Made by a program: the position numbers and the translations under genes. Of a DNA stretch of 64,000 nucleotides, positions 9,501-20,400 are shown piece after piece. The notes beneath the pieces are model-generated. The model worked only from the letters and a program-made list of their open reading frames with translations, ran no database searches and had not been told where the DNA came from. How positions within the stretch are numbered: position 1 is the stretch's first letter; each line of letters begins with the position of its first letter. The stretch comes from Marasmius tenuissimus (lineage: Eukaryota; Basidiomycota; Agaricomycetes; Agaricales; Marasmiaceae): NCBI GenBank assembly GCA_029532415.1, contig JAQOTA010000015.1:372001-436000 (forward strand). The letters are read 5' to 3'.

Positions 9501-11221
9501 AAACCAATTACTTTGGACACCAGTGGACTTCACTCCACAACAGCGGTTGGACTACGGGCTCACAAAACTCGCTACGGAGCAGGCAAAACTCATTCAAGGC
9601 AAACTATACGACATCATTCGTGCCTTGCAGACTTCAGTGAAGAGGCTGACCCAGGCCTTCGATCGCAAAAATAAAACCGGCTCTGGCGTAGATCACAACA
9701 CTCGTGCTCTGGCTCAGATTGTTGATCTCCAGCACGACCGAGAAAAGTTTCTGCTCGATTACCGCTTTCTGCGCGGGATGCTTGATCAATTGGGTGCGCT
9801 GGATGTGGAGGAGTGGCCGCAACTGAAGACTGAGGATACATATCGAAAATCGACGGAAGCAAGGCGCATCCCGGGGGCATCCCATATTGAGGAGGGCGCG
9901 CTGTGGGGGAAGGTTGGTGTTGGAAACTCGCAGGCGGCGAGCAAACGGTCGGAGCAAGTGGAGTCCCGAGATTCGGATGAGCCGACTAATGACGGGCCCA
10001 GGTTGTACGGTATGTCCGCTTCGTCAGTTTACTTTTCGTTCCCCACATAGTTTCCTCACGTCGCTCCCCTCTCACTCGCCATTTACCCTCTTGGTTCCCC
10101 GCATTGTTGTTCCCTTGCCTCGTTCACTTGTTTTGTTCTCCCCTCGCCTCGTTTTCTCGTATTGTTCCCTTGTGTCGTTCCCTCTTTCGTTCTCCTGTCA
10201 TTTCCGAGACGCTCACACCTGACCCATGCAGGCACCAGGATGTCAGTCGCACGATCCAGGAATCCAAGTAGGGAAAACCATCTATGTGATTTTTTCCCTC
10301 GCCATGCTAACGAACGCGCAGATCAATCCAAGAAATCGGGTTCAGGTTCAGGCAAACCAGTTGCTAAACCAGCCACGTCTTCGCACAGCGGTGATACCGG
10401 TGGTCAAGCTACAAACCACCCAGCTGTCAAGGGTGACTCGCTCACAGATTCTCCTCAAAAGCAGCCTTTCCAAGAGCTAGAGGAGACCGAAATTGATCTT
10501 CAGGAGCAGAGAGCGGACGGATGGATATGGACCCGTGGCAAAATGGCGGAAATGAACACAACCGATGTGCAAAAATGGAGTGAAAAAGGTGAGCGGCTGT
10601 CGCGGATGTCTTGTCACAATTCACCAATGCTGTTCACAGAGGACAAACTCCAATTCCATCGAACAGATGCTGAATACGAACGTGTTCAGGAGGAATTGGA
10701 GTTCAAGCACGCTTGTTTTCATCGAGCCATTCGTTTCTTCGCAAAAAAGTCGACGCTCTGGGAGGAAGCCGCTTCCAATTCCGACTCACCAGGGAAGGCA
10801 GCCTACGCAAAGGAGAAAGCAGCGATGTATGACGCCCTTCGTGCTGACTGTCAGTACAAACTTGAACTGTGTGGAATGGAAGAGTTCGTCAATATTCCGG
10901 AAGGCAAAACTCTGGCAGATCAAGTCAAAGAATGGCGCGTCAAGGAGAATAAACTTTTCCCTCGCGACCGGTAAGGGATCGCTCCTCGCCATACCTTCCT
11001 TATCTGATTCCATTTTCAGTTTGAAAAATCGTCCAGCGTTTGTTGATCCAACGATACACTCCAAGGGCTTCAAGGACACTCGCGAGGGTGTTGAGACATA
11101 TTGTGGGTTCCCCTTCGCCGTGGTCATATTTCTCGCTGATTTCTCGCATCAGAATCCTGTTCACTCCCTCTCAGTCACGTTCGCTCCTTCTCACTGCTGC
11201 TCACAACGTTCACCCCAATGA
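6547..11221 (+). CDS. KDZ-superfamily transposase with CxC2 cysteine cluster
   Basis: Modelled exons are 6547-6873, 6925-7569, 7622-7824, 7875-8043, 8096-8235, 8292-8701, 8883-9074, 9151-9259, 9312-10009, 10232-10267, 10322-10588, 10640-10970 and 11020-11221. All phases agree, giving 1242 residues. The CxC2 cluster (CSCGG...CYEC...CERCW...HWAH) is at about 141-180. Catalytic-core candidates are D402 (LDGN), D527 (SYDAM) and E588/E591 (GETAE), with H562xxxH566xxxC570 and a conserved FGDWNW block. The C-terminal helical region (YDIIRAL...NTRAL) and the WIW motif with a following coiled segment are typical of KDZ proteins. The 9075-9150 intron has a weak GTTCGG donor; a 1-nt frameshift is the alternative. 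Without the last splice the protein ends at 10974. The element looks potentially functional. The start could lie upstream, because coding-like exons without ATG precede it. Confidence 0.85.
7217..7289 (+). repeat. 51-nt in-frame tandem duplication inside the transposase
   Basis: The segment at 7217-7238 recurs at 7268-7289 almost unchanged (GACGGAAATGTTTGTCCCAA in both), 51 nt apart. It duplicates 17 residues containing HDGNVCPK just after the CxC2 cluster. Confidence 0.85.
8702..8882 (+). repeat. Oversized KDZ intron built of GTTCNC-type low-complexity DNA
   Basis: This 181-nt intron and the 222-nt intron at 10010-10231 are the only long introns in the transposase; the others are about 49-76 nt. 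Both consist largely of GTTCAC, GTTCCC and GTTCTC words in pyrimidine-rich DNA, the same material that fills the intergenic tracts at 11.1-11.3, 12.6-12.8 and 14.5-15.8 kb. Confidence 0.6.
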
Positions 11222-12370
11222 TGTTCTCTCGTACCTTGTTCTCCCGTACCTTGTTCTCTTGTACCTTGTTCTCTCGCACCTTGTTACTCTATTTTGTTGA
11301 CTCGTAGTATTGCCTTGTAATCATTTCACTTGTAGTCAGTTTGTAGTTCACTCTTGTAATCATCTCGCTCAAAGTCAGTTTGTAGCTTACCCTTGCCTTG
11401 GAAATCGATCAGACTACACTCTCACCCCTTGGATGACGTCTGGCCTCTTCGTGGCCCAAGGGATCAGTAGTTGAGGAACCCATCCTCAACGAAGCCAACA
11501 GACGTCTGGCCGCCTGTGCGAGCTGTAATAGGGACCTACAAAGGCACCAGGTGCGTCTTCTTTCATTTCTCCTGGCGTCGCCCCCAGTTGACTTTGAGTC
11601 AGGTCTGATTACGTCGTGCGCCGTCGGCTCGTGTGGTTCCCCACCTGCACTTCAAATTCGAAGTCGATTCGTGCAGTGAAACCGAACCACTGACAGTCCC
11701 TTTCTCCCCGCATCAGCCTTCTCGATGAGAACAAGAACTATAAGGGAAGGGGAATGTGATCATACGAAAAAGTCGTTCAACATTACGGGGCTCAACAAAC
11801 TCAACGGTCGGGTGGCTGGGACGACTGAAGCTCAATTTGGGAACGTTTCGGTCCTCCCTCGTAGTGAATCAATCGTTCACTTTCGTAAAAAGGTGCACGG
11901 ACCATCCAACAAGGGAGAGCAGGGAACGACCAAACCTTATCCTTGCGAAACCTCACCCCCTTCACTGCGATTTCCGCGTCTTATCGACCGCCTCGAACAG
12001 AGTTAATCGAGGTTCACTGCAGTTCGTTCACCTGTACCCCTCGTTCTCGTTCGTTCTCGTCTGTGTCGTTCTCTCCCCAACGCCGCTCCCACTTCCGCAG
12101 ATAGCTCGCCAACCCCCACGTCACAAGGAGAAGCATGAACTCGAGCTCTTCTATGCCCGACACTCCTTCACCTGCATCGTCAGCATCTCTCAAAACGCCT
12201 ATTGGCCCTGAAGATGTTTTCTGCGAAGATCCACGGTGTGGACGTTCACTACGACGGCTTCTCTATCCGCGAAGATGTTCCGCCGACACATTCTCTCAAG
12301 GGGAAGATGTTTGCTCATCCTCACACCGTGCGGCTGGTTACATTGGGTCTTATCGTTCATCCTTTTCAAT
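10957..12370 (+). repeat. Degenerate transposon-tail cassette, copy A
   Basis: Blocks at 10957-11223, 11630-11990 and 12110-12370 recur in the same order at 12863-14100. The first block includes the last KDZ intron and exon, so the duplicated unit overlaps the transposase 3' end. Ribozyme candidate B and about 100 nt after it are present only in this copy. Confidence 0.6.
11426..11506 (+). ncRNA. HDV-like self-cleaving ribozyme candidate B
   Basis: Same fold as candidate A with different helix sequences. P1 is CCCTTG 11426-11431 with CAAGGG 11457-11462; P2 is GACGTCT(G) 11435-11442 with (C)AGACGTC 11499-11506; P3 is GGCC 11442-11445 with GGCC 11453-11456; L3 is TCTTCGT 11446-11452; P4 is GTTGAGGA 11470-11477 with TCCTCAAC 11483-11490; J4/2 is GAAGCCAAC from 11491, keeping the candidate catalytic C at 11495. 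P1, P2 and P4 are all changed relative to copy A yet remain fully paired, while L3, the CAGTA/TAGTA joiner and J4/2 are conserved. It starts about 200 nt after the transposase end and precedes cassette sequences, so it may mark the 5' end of a second, degenerate element. Confidence 0.65.
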
Positions 12371-12862
12371 TCTCATTCCCTCTTCCCGAACTCGAAGCAT
12401 TGAGTGGCTCTTCCATATCACTGTACCGTGCTCAAACAGACTTTCTTTCGCTATCTATACCCCATACTCTCATTTCACCGAACGACTATATGTCTCCTCT
12501 TTTCGTCCACGTGACTCACTCATATATGAATGCGGGGTGATTGTCCATCGTTCGGTTGGTTGTCTATCACACGATTCTCCCCGTGTTAGCATTGGGAGAA
12601 ACAGCAGTCAAATATTTGGACCTTGTGGCCTGAAGGTTTCTGATATGTCGTTTTCTCGGTGGTTCTCTTCATTTTCTGCTCCCCACTCTTCTCGTCCCCC
12701 CTTCTCGCAGTTATGATCTCTCATTTTCGATCCTCCCTTCTCATTCCGTCCTGTCTTTGTTCCCCATTTGCGTTCACCTTCCTCGTTCTCGTTCTTGTCT
12801 ATCTTCAAGGGGATGGAGAAGGAATGAGAACTCATGCGTTCTCACAGTAAGCACTACCAATC

Positions 12863-14100
12863 GGAGAACAAGCTTTCCCCTCACTACCGGTAAGTGATCG
12901 CTCCCAGCTATGTCTACCAGTATTAAATTCCAAATTCTGGTGTGAAGAATCGTCCAATATCTGTCGATCCAACGATACACTCCGAGGGATTCAAGGACAC
13001 TCGTGGGATGTCGAGACATACTGTAGGCTCCCGTTCGCCATGACTATATTTCTCGCTCACCTCTCGCTTTAGAATCTTGCTTGCTCCCTGTCGGTATCGT
13101 TCACTCGCTCTCACTGCTGCTTGACCCAGGTGTTCACCCCATTGTTGTTCAGCGCAGCTCGTTCACCAGCTTGTTCACTCGCGTTCTGGCGTAACTGAAC
13201 AACCGTATGAAACTGAACACCATCTCCACAACTGGAACGGTGATGTCCGTGTCTTTACGTCTTTGGCCCCCTTTGTCAGCGAGGACCGTTCACGGGCTAC
13301 TCAATCGGCTCGTGCGGTTCCCCATCTGCACTTCAAACTTAAAGTCGAGTAGTGGAGTGAACCCGAATCACTGACAGTCCCTCCTCCGCATCAACGTTCT
13401 CGACGAGAACAAGCACTATTTGAGAAGGGGAAGATGATCATACGAAGGTCGTTCAACGCTCCGGGACTCAACAAACTCAATGGTTGGGTGACAGGGAAAA
13501 CTGAAGCTTCGTAGAACAACGTGGGAACGCTTTCAGACCTCCCTCGTAGTGAACCAATCGTTCACGTTCGTGAAAAGGTACACGGATCTTTTAACGAGGG
13601 AGAGTAGAAAACGACCAAACCTCTAACACTCGCGAAATCTCACCGCCGGTTCCGCGCCTTATCGACCCCGAGCAGAGCAAATCGAGGTTCACCGTACATT
13701 GTTCGCCTGTACCCCTCGTTCTCGTCTGCATTGTTCTCCCCACCCGTTCTCGCCCGTTGTTCACACCCACCGTTCACTTGGTCCTTGATTGGCGTTCAAA
13801 CAAGCCGCTGATGCTGGCAGTCATCGTCAGCCGCTTCCGCAGAAAGCTCGCCAACCCCTCGTCACAAGGAGAAGCATGAAACTCGAGCTCTTCTATGCCC
13901 GACACTCCTTTGCCTGCATCTTCAGCATCTCCCAAAACGCCTATTGGCCGATTTTCCCGCAAAGATCCACGGCGTGGACGTTCAGTACGACGGGCTCTCT
14001 ATCTGCGAAGGTGTTCCACCGACACATCCTCTTAAGGGGAAGCTATGTGCTCATGGCGCACCGTGCGGCTTGTGGGTCTTCCTGTCGGTTTCGTTCACTC
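12863..14100 (+). repeat. Degenerate transposon-tail cassette, copy B
   Basis: This parallels 10957-12370, beginning with the same splice-donor-like ACCGGTAAG and ending with the conserved IHG-VDV-YDG segment at about 13970-14050. Small indels disrupt the frames, and a 1-nt insertion near 13880 shifts the block that starts with ATG in copy A (12135). Confidence 0.6.
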
Positions 14101-14161
14101 ACTATCACCGCCGCTCACTTCAAGTGTTCACCTCGGTCGGTTTACGAGTGAACCTTAACCA

Positions 14162-14533
14162 TTGGCAGCCCATGTCTTCTGTGTCAACGTTCTCGACGAG
14201 AACGAGACCTTGCTAATGGCGTTCGTCGGAAAAGGAATCCGATCATATGAAGAAGTTGTTCGACTTGAGGGCACTGAACGGGTGTTCAACAAACTCAAAA
14301 GGTCGGGTGGCTCGGACCACCGAAACTTTGTAGAACAACTAGAGGATACGAGAGGGAGTGAATCAATCATTCTCGTTAGCAGACAAAGGTATACGGACCG
14401 TCTATCAAGACCAGGAATGGTCGGACTTGTGTCATTTGCGAATGTCACCCCCCTTTACCGCAAACAGATGCCTTATCAACTGCCCAAAGCAGTTGGGGTT
14501 GAACGGTTCACGATCTTAAGTTTCGGGGTCTGA
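14162..14533 (+). CDS. Fragment of unknown protein, third cassette copy
   Basis: An open frame of 123 codons includes the segments VNVLDENETLLMAFVGKG and EEVVRLEGTERVFNKLKRSG. The DNA matches weaker, broken copies at about 11720-11930 and 13400-13600, so this is the best preserved version of that block. A pyrimidine-rich stretch ending in CAG at 14168 could be a 3' splice site, joining it to the IHG-VDV exon near 13970. I do not recognise the family and cannot define the start. Confidence 0.3.
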   Translation: MAAHVFCVNVLDENETLLMAFVGKGIRSYEEVVRLEGTERVFNKLKRSGGSDHRNFVEQLEDTRGSESIILVSRQRYTDRLSRPGMVGLVSFANVTPLYRKQMPYQLPKAVGVERFTILSFGV

Positions 14534-14559
14534 AGCCCTCGTCCCCTGCTGCACCGTTT

Positions 14560-15760
14560 TCTCGATGGTCCTCCTTGTATATGTCCCCGATTTCCTCCTT
14601 CCCCTTCTTATAGTTCCCTTCTCCCCACGTTCTCTATACTCCGTTCTCCTCGTTTCGTTCCCCCGAAGTTCCGTTTTCCTTTCCCGCTCTCCCCTCGGTT
14701 TCTGTTCCCCGTTCTTCTCATCCCCGTTCTTCTCATCCCCGTTCTCCTCATCCCCGTTCTCTCCTCATCTCCTTTCCCGTACTTCTGTTCTCCCGTCATC
14801 CTCGTTTAGGTCTTCCCGTTTCCACGTTCCTACAAGGAGAAGGAACGGAAGTGGGAAGCCCTGAGCCCCCGTCGTCTTGAAAGGCTGTGCTACTAGCGTT
14901 CTACCTTCAAATTTCAGTCTGTAACTTTTCTGCAGCTTCAGATCCTTCTGATCTTTAACTGAAACTGAATGCAGAGCACGATTCTGGCATGCTGCTTACA
15001 AGTGCATAAGACTTCTCATAACTCAATGCGTCACCCTTCGTTTCCTTAGGTTTTTCAGCAGGCCCTTCCCCGTCACTTACCTCGTCTTACCTCTTCATAC
15101 TCCTTTTGATATTGTTTCTATCACGCTTTATGTCCTATGGTCTCTCGTCCCCTCACACGTCGTGCTTCGTCTTGCTCATTGTTGTTTTGCTATCGAGTCT
15201 CTTCGCCCATACTATAATGGCGTTGCTTACCGATCACCAGTCCCTTCGGGAACGAGCTCGAGTTTGTTCCGCCTTCTCACCTTCCCTCCTTCCCTCCTTC
15301 TGGATCGGTACAAGACCAACTGCAAGGTCAATAGGACTCAGATCTCACGCTCTTCTCATTCTCCCTGTGTTTCTCTCCTCGAGGTTCCCTTGTTTATATC
15401 ATCGTTCTCCCCCCCTCGTTCTCTCTCCCCCTCCCCTCGTTCTCTCCTTTCTCCGTTCTCTCTCCTCCTCGTTCTCTTCTCCCCTTTTTCGTCCTTGACC
15501 TCTGTTACTTTCCTCCCGATCTCCTTGTCAAATCGCTCACGTCATCAAAGGGCGCGGCCAACTCTATTTTTATCCGCGGGAAAAGCTTAATTGACAGAAG
15601 TAATTCATTTCGTTTCACCTCCGTCGTTCACCTCCCCGTCCTCATCGTTCACCTCCCCGTTCTCATTGTTCTCCTCCCTGACCTCATCGTTCTCCTTCTC
15701 ATTTTTTTCGTTCTCCTTGTCGTCTTCGCCGTTCATTCATACAGACCGATATTTAGCCTC
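14560..15760. repeat. GTTCNC-rich low-complexity tract
   Basis: Long pyrimidine-rich runs made of GTTCTC, GTTCAC and GTTCCC words, including direct repeats of CCCCGTTCTTCTCAT at 14707-14750. Open frames over it are Ser/Phe/Leu-rich and not convincing proteins. Confidence 0.65.
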
Positions 15761-15888
15761 GGACACGAGCTCAAACGAAAAGGTACGTTTGCATACTATC
15801 ATATCGATAGTTTTGCTAACATACGAATCTTTCCTTCACTTCTCCCTTCCCTATTTCTTTTTCTACCGGCACTGCTTCGTCCTCGCAG

Positions 15889-16467
15889 TCTACGAATATC
15901 ATCATCTCCAAGTTATCGACATCCACCTCCGCACCTCCGTCACTACGAAAACCAGCATGCATCATCGGACATACCAACGATTCCGTTCCATCGAATCCTG
16001 CTACCGTAGTCGACGGCAAAGAAAAGCGAGCGTGAACGACAACGAAGGCGACGTTTACATGCTGGAGGGCAGGTTCCGTAGGAAGACCTTTGTGAAGGTC
16101 GGAAGATCAGTCGACTTCGAGCAATGCCTTGAACAACATCAGAAGACTTGCAAGGGCGTCATTTGGAGGGTAGTTGGGATATGGCCCGCGGTTCATTGCC
16201 ACAAAGCCGGTGTGTGGCATATTTCTCCTGAAAGCCAGTGCTGACTCTCCTCTAGAGTCTTGCATCCACCTCAAGATGAAATCTCGCGGATTCAACAAAA
16301 CTCAGATGGAGTGTTCCTGTACGTCCTTCCCCCTGATCCTCGATCCCGTTTCTCACTCTCGTGCAGGCAGGAGAAAACATAGCGAGTGGTACGAATACCT
16401 GGGGATGACCACCGAACAAGCTTTGGCCTGTGCCGAATGTATCATCTTGAAGCATCGTAAAGTGTAA
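15889..16467 (+). CDS. GIY-YIG domain protein of T5orf172/MUG113 type, possibly frameshifted
   Basis: Exons 15889-16209, 16256-16318 and 16367-16467 are joined by 46- and 48-nt introns; the first has a TGCTGAC branch-like site. The joined frame reads GDVYMLEG, FVKVGRSVDFEQCLEQHQKTCKG, then ESCIHLKM, CSCRRKHSEWYEY and a C-terminal helix. This is the order of the T5orf172/MUG113 fold: G-x-V-Y, K-V-G-R-S, E-x-x-x-H, and C-x-C followed by H-x-E-W-[YF]. An upstream exon ending at 15782 is possible, but its Ser-rich frame differs by one base from the domain frame, and TGA at about 16032 would end it, so the N-terminus is unresolved and the gene may be broken. Known relatives are nuclease-like domains of unknown role, often expanded in basidiomycetes. 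Confidence 0.55.
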
Positions 16468-16719
16468 ACAAACCTCATTCTTGATCCCTATCCTGTGTCT
16501 CAACCAAGTATAGCGTACCAAAAAACCAAAAAACAACTACATACAGGTTACGCGCGCACCACCAACTCTTCACAACCTCCCTTGGTCTCTGCGGTGAGTG
16601 TCGTCTTGACTCGATCCAGAATAGCATACTGATATTCTCTTGCTGCTCCTGAAGCTGACCGTCTGTATCCTGGCCTGTTCGATTGCCTCGACGTTGCAAT
16701 CGAAAGCCAGCAACATCGA

Positions 16720-17060
16720 CAGAACGAGCACTGTCTCGTTCACTGTACGTCGTTCACATCTACGTTCACCCTCGCTTGCTCACCGTTTTTGCTTGCCAGT
16801 TTCCCTCCTAACTTGCTCGTTCACTCCAACCCTGTCCTAGTTTCCCCAGTTCGCTCGCTCATCCTGGTTCAGTAGTTCACTCTTCGTTCACCTCCGTTCA
16901 CTCATTGCTGTTCCCCAACCAGTTCGCTCACTTTATCCCATATCCTCCTTGTCCACCCCGTTTTATTCGTTACTCTACTGTTCAGTATTAACAATATAAC
17001 ACCTAATACATTGTGCCTTGAGCACGTTCACTACGTTCACCACGCTCACCGTGCTTTTCA
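16720..17060. repeat. GTTCAC-rich low-complexity tract
   Basis: Dense GTTCAC and CGCTCAC words continue the same composition as the 14.5-15.8 kb tract and end the transposon-rich left part of the window. No gene is seen. Confidence 0.6.
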
Positions 17061-17124
17061 CCTCAGTTTGGTTGGGACCGGACTTGTTCACTTTTCGTGT
17101 GTCCAATTTTTCGCTTCGACCCAT

Positions 17125-17430
17125 TTGAATCATCCTAACCTCAGTCTGATGCTTTCGGCAGCGAAATCTTGACGCCGATTCCCGAGTCAAAATCAGATTC
17201 CGTTACACTTTGAGGCACGCAAAGTCATTATCTCAGGGCGTCGGATTGAGCTACTCGAAGAGCTGCATTTGGGCCGATAGAGCTCACTGACCGCCTACAT
17301 CGAGAGTCTTGGGATTTGGGGCAACAAGGTCAGTTTCAGAGCTATGCCGTTTGCCCTGGTCTGAGTTCCTCATCGCCAGAGCTGGTATCCGCACTCTCAA
17401 ATCCACATCGAGCCTGTACCAGACCAGAAT
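17125..17430 (+). repeat. Dispersed repeat, copy 1
   Basis: Matches 23850-24150 in the same orientation, including TCTGATGCTTTCGGCAGC, a shared GGCCGATAGAGCTCAC word and GGTCAGTTT. It has no coding frame and may be a fragment of an unrecognised element bounding a duplication. Confidence 0.65.
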
Positions 17431-20400
17431 ACCAGAATTTACCATTAATACGTGAGGATGAACGGGTTAATGGCCATGAAGGGATTCAGGAAGGGACGGC
17501 TCGGAGTCCTATTGGGCCTCAATCTTACGAGACTTTTGCTATCCCATCTAATTTGCCATTATTAGCCCACGTTGCGCCGTCTCCTACATTGAAATCTGGC
17601 TTGAGATGTACTGGAAACACACGGTATTTTGGTATGCGTAGAAACTGTCTTGCATATTCCTAGATGCCCATCAAATCTTATGCCTACAATGACCCACAAA
17701 GTCGCAATTGTTGTGGGTCTTTTCCGTTTCCTGCGTCCCGGTCCCTATTCGGGCTGTTGATTTTACAGTGGTCGCTCAAAGTTGTAAACTCGCAAACTCG
17801 CAAACTCGCGAGGAATTACTAGTAAGCACAAATGGCCGTCATTGCGAGACAAGAGCCACGGGCTATTGTACCACTTTATTGCATATAGTTTCTCCGCTCG
17901 AGTGTGAATAGAATCCTTTGAACCTCCTCAATTCTTTTCCCGTCTCGTGTCAACTCAAAACTTGAACCAAACATGCAATCTCACCAATCAATAATCAGAT
18001 GTTGGGACCACCGTGTGCTCGAAAGAGTTGATTAAGGATAATCCCATACACGTACCCTATAGAAGTCTCACGTCCGAGCATTGCTATCGCCTAACAATCA
18101 ACATATTTGTCCATCTATCTTCATTCCACTTCAATTTCCGCCTGCTCGGACCCTCTCCATCCTTAGCTTCAGTAGAAGTTCGACTATACTCCACGGGAAC
18201 AGTGAGCTTCATGTTTTTGGGTCAAGGAGTGAACAAGTAAGACGTACCCTTGTATACAAGCCTATACCTCTTACAATCACCCCGGAGGAGCACATATCCC
18301 TGGCCGCCCCACGTCAAAGATGTTTTCCCTCTTAATGACGCGAATCACGGATAGTAAATGTTGATTGTTGGGCTCTGCAATTCTGGAGTGAATCTCTGGC
18401 ATGAGCACGTCAAATGAGCTGGTTCTGTGTCGTGAGAACGAGTGCGCACATTGATCAGTGAACTAGCTCGTAAAAAGGTGGAAGTCTGGAAGGGGAAATC
18501 GACCGTCGGTCCCGGTCTCTAGATTTCCTTCAAGCTATTGCGCGTGAACCTGAGCACACCATGTGGTGGTAAGAACCGGCTAACTCACCTAGTCAGTCAG
18601 TACTAGCTTCACGGTATCAACTAACCAAAACGTACACAGTGAATGCCGAGGCCGTAGTCCGCCAACAACTACCCTCGCCCTCACCTCCCCGTTCACATTC
18701 AAACCGGCTTCTTGAGTCTTGATCGAAGAGGATTCAAGTCTTTAGATCTCCGGAGGAGCACCGTAACTACCGACGGATACCACGTTCATGGTCAAGAGTA
18801 CGAGATCAGCAAATGAAGTAAACGTACTCACATAGGCTCACATCTCGAGACCTCTCAACCGCGCGGAGGTACTCCAGCATAGGCCGCCCAGTCGTGTGGG
18901 TGAAGCATGCCTCAATATATGCCCAAAAGAATATATGTAAGTACTGGCCGGAGGTGTCATAAGATGGGCCCCGGACTCGTGCTTTTGAACAAAAATTCTC
19001 CCGACGTACAAACACCAAGTAACAGCCGACGTATACCGTCTAATGATTCCCGAATCTCCGTCGCGCTTCAGCTCCGCGACTTTGGCAGCGAGCTTCAAAG
19101 CGTCCAATGAATCAACTTTAGCACGTTTTAACTCGGGACACCAAGGATAGTCGGGGTCTTGAGTTGATTGGCGACCGTGCTATAAGACTTACATTAATAC
19201 GCCTACAGGTGTTATTCATAGCACCAAGGTTCAACAGAGTTTGCCTCGTCAAGAGATTTGGCAGAGTCACTCTCCTCCACAGTTAAAGTCTATCGAGTAT
19301 AGCTCTTTGCATATCATCAGACCGAGATCATGAGGATGGCAGAGAGTCGAACAAACCTATGTCAGGTTGGGAGGACCGTATTCGCATCTATGCGTGAGCC
19401 CTCATTTCATCTTGACGTCGAACTTCAGGACTTGCATCTGAGTCGGAGGAGACGATAGACTGTCAAGTATCAAGGATACTACATAGGCGGAAGTCTTTAT
19501 ACATATCAGCGTTCATTCTGGAGGAACCAGTGAACTTGATACCGACGTGCCTCTGTGGACTGTCAATCATTCAGTCTAAACCTTCAACTCAATCCATGGA
19601 TCCTGGGAGTTGTTGTGCCGTATTCTTGCCCTGACATCCTTGCACCCCGCTGTACTCACCACTGCCGCTAGTAACATCCCTTCTTCAACTGAAGAATTCG
19701 CTGCTGAGCACGAAACGGCCTTCTGCCGTCCTCGAAGCATCAAAACATAGTAGGTTCGGGAGCTACTTGCACCTGTTATCAGTCGATACTTTGACCGTCA
19801 GACTGCAGTGGCGATTGTACTATTGGAACAGGAAGAAAGTCAGCATGAAGACGAAGTAGAAGTCGACACACTATCCTGACTCGAAGGATCTGCTGGTACA
19901 TGCGAGATCGAGGGTGGCAAAGAGGCGCATCAAATCTCGACAGTAGAAGCCAATTCCTGTTGGTAGACAGAGCGAATCAGCAAAACTGCGACATTTTGAA
20001 GACTGAAATAACATACAAACATACCTCTTGTAACCCACCGAGCGTCGTATCCCGAACGAGAGCCATCCACGAAGCTATCGTTAGCAGCCAGCATCTGAGG
20101 CACCTCGGAGGGCTGACGAGAAACCGAAAAGGTCTGATAGCATTTTTATCAACATGGCTTCAGTATCATGTCGAGATGAACGTACCACCTCATCCGAGAT
20201 GACCCGTGCCTATGTTTCCATCTAGGTTCAGCTCACGCTCTATTCCTCCAGCACGTAACAAACCTCGATTTTTTGAGCCGCGCATTTCCTGCGAGTCCGA
20301 CGATCATATATGTAACGCTGAAAGGTTTCCTGACAATACAGTAGGGTTCTTTTGCAGTTTCGACATGGGTGCCGTTGCTCAAATGGGAATTCGACATGTA

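Noticed and set aside
11040..11300. Separate gene after the KDZ stop codon
   Set aside because: A good GTAAGG donor at 10971 and an acceptor at 11019 extend the transposase frame in phase to 11221, which explains the coding signal.
14565..14864. Ser/Leu/Phe-rich open frames in the pyrimidine tracts, as membrane or signal proteins
   Set aside because: Their hydrophobic look comes from CTC, TTC and TCC codons of low-complexity DNA, and the same words occur in introns.
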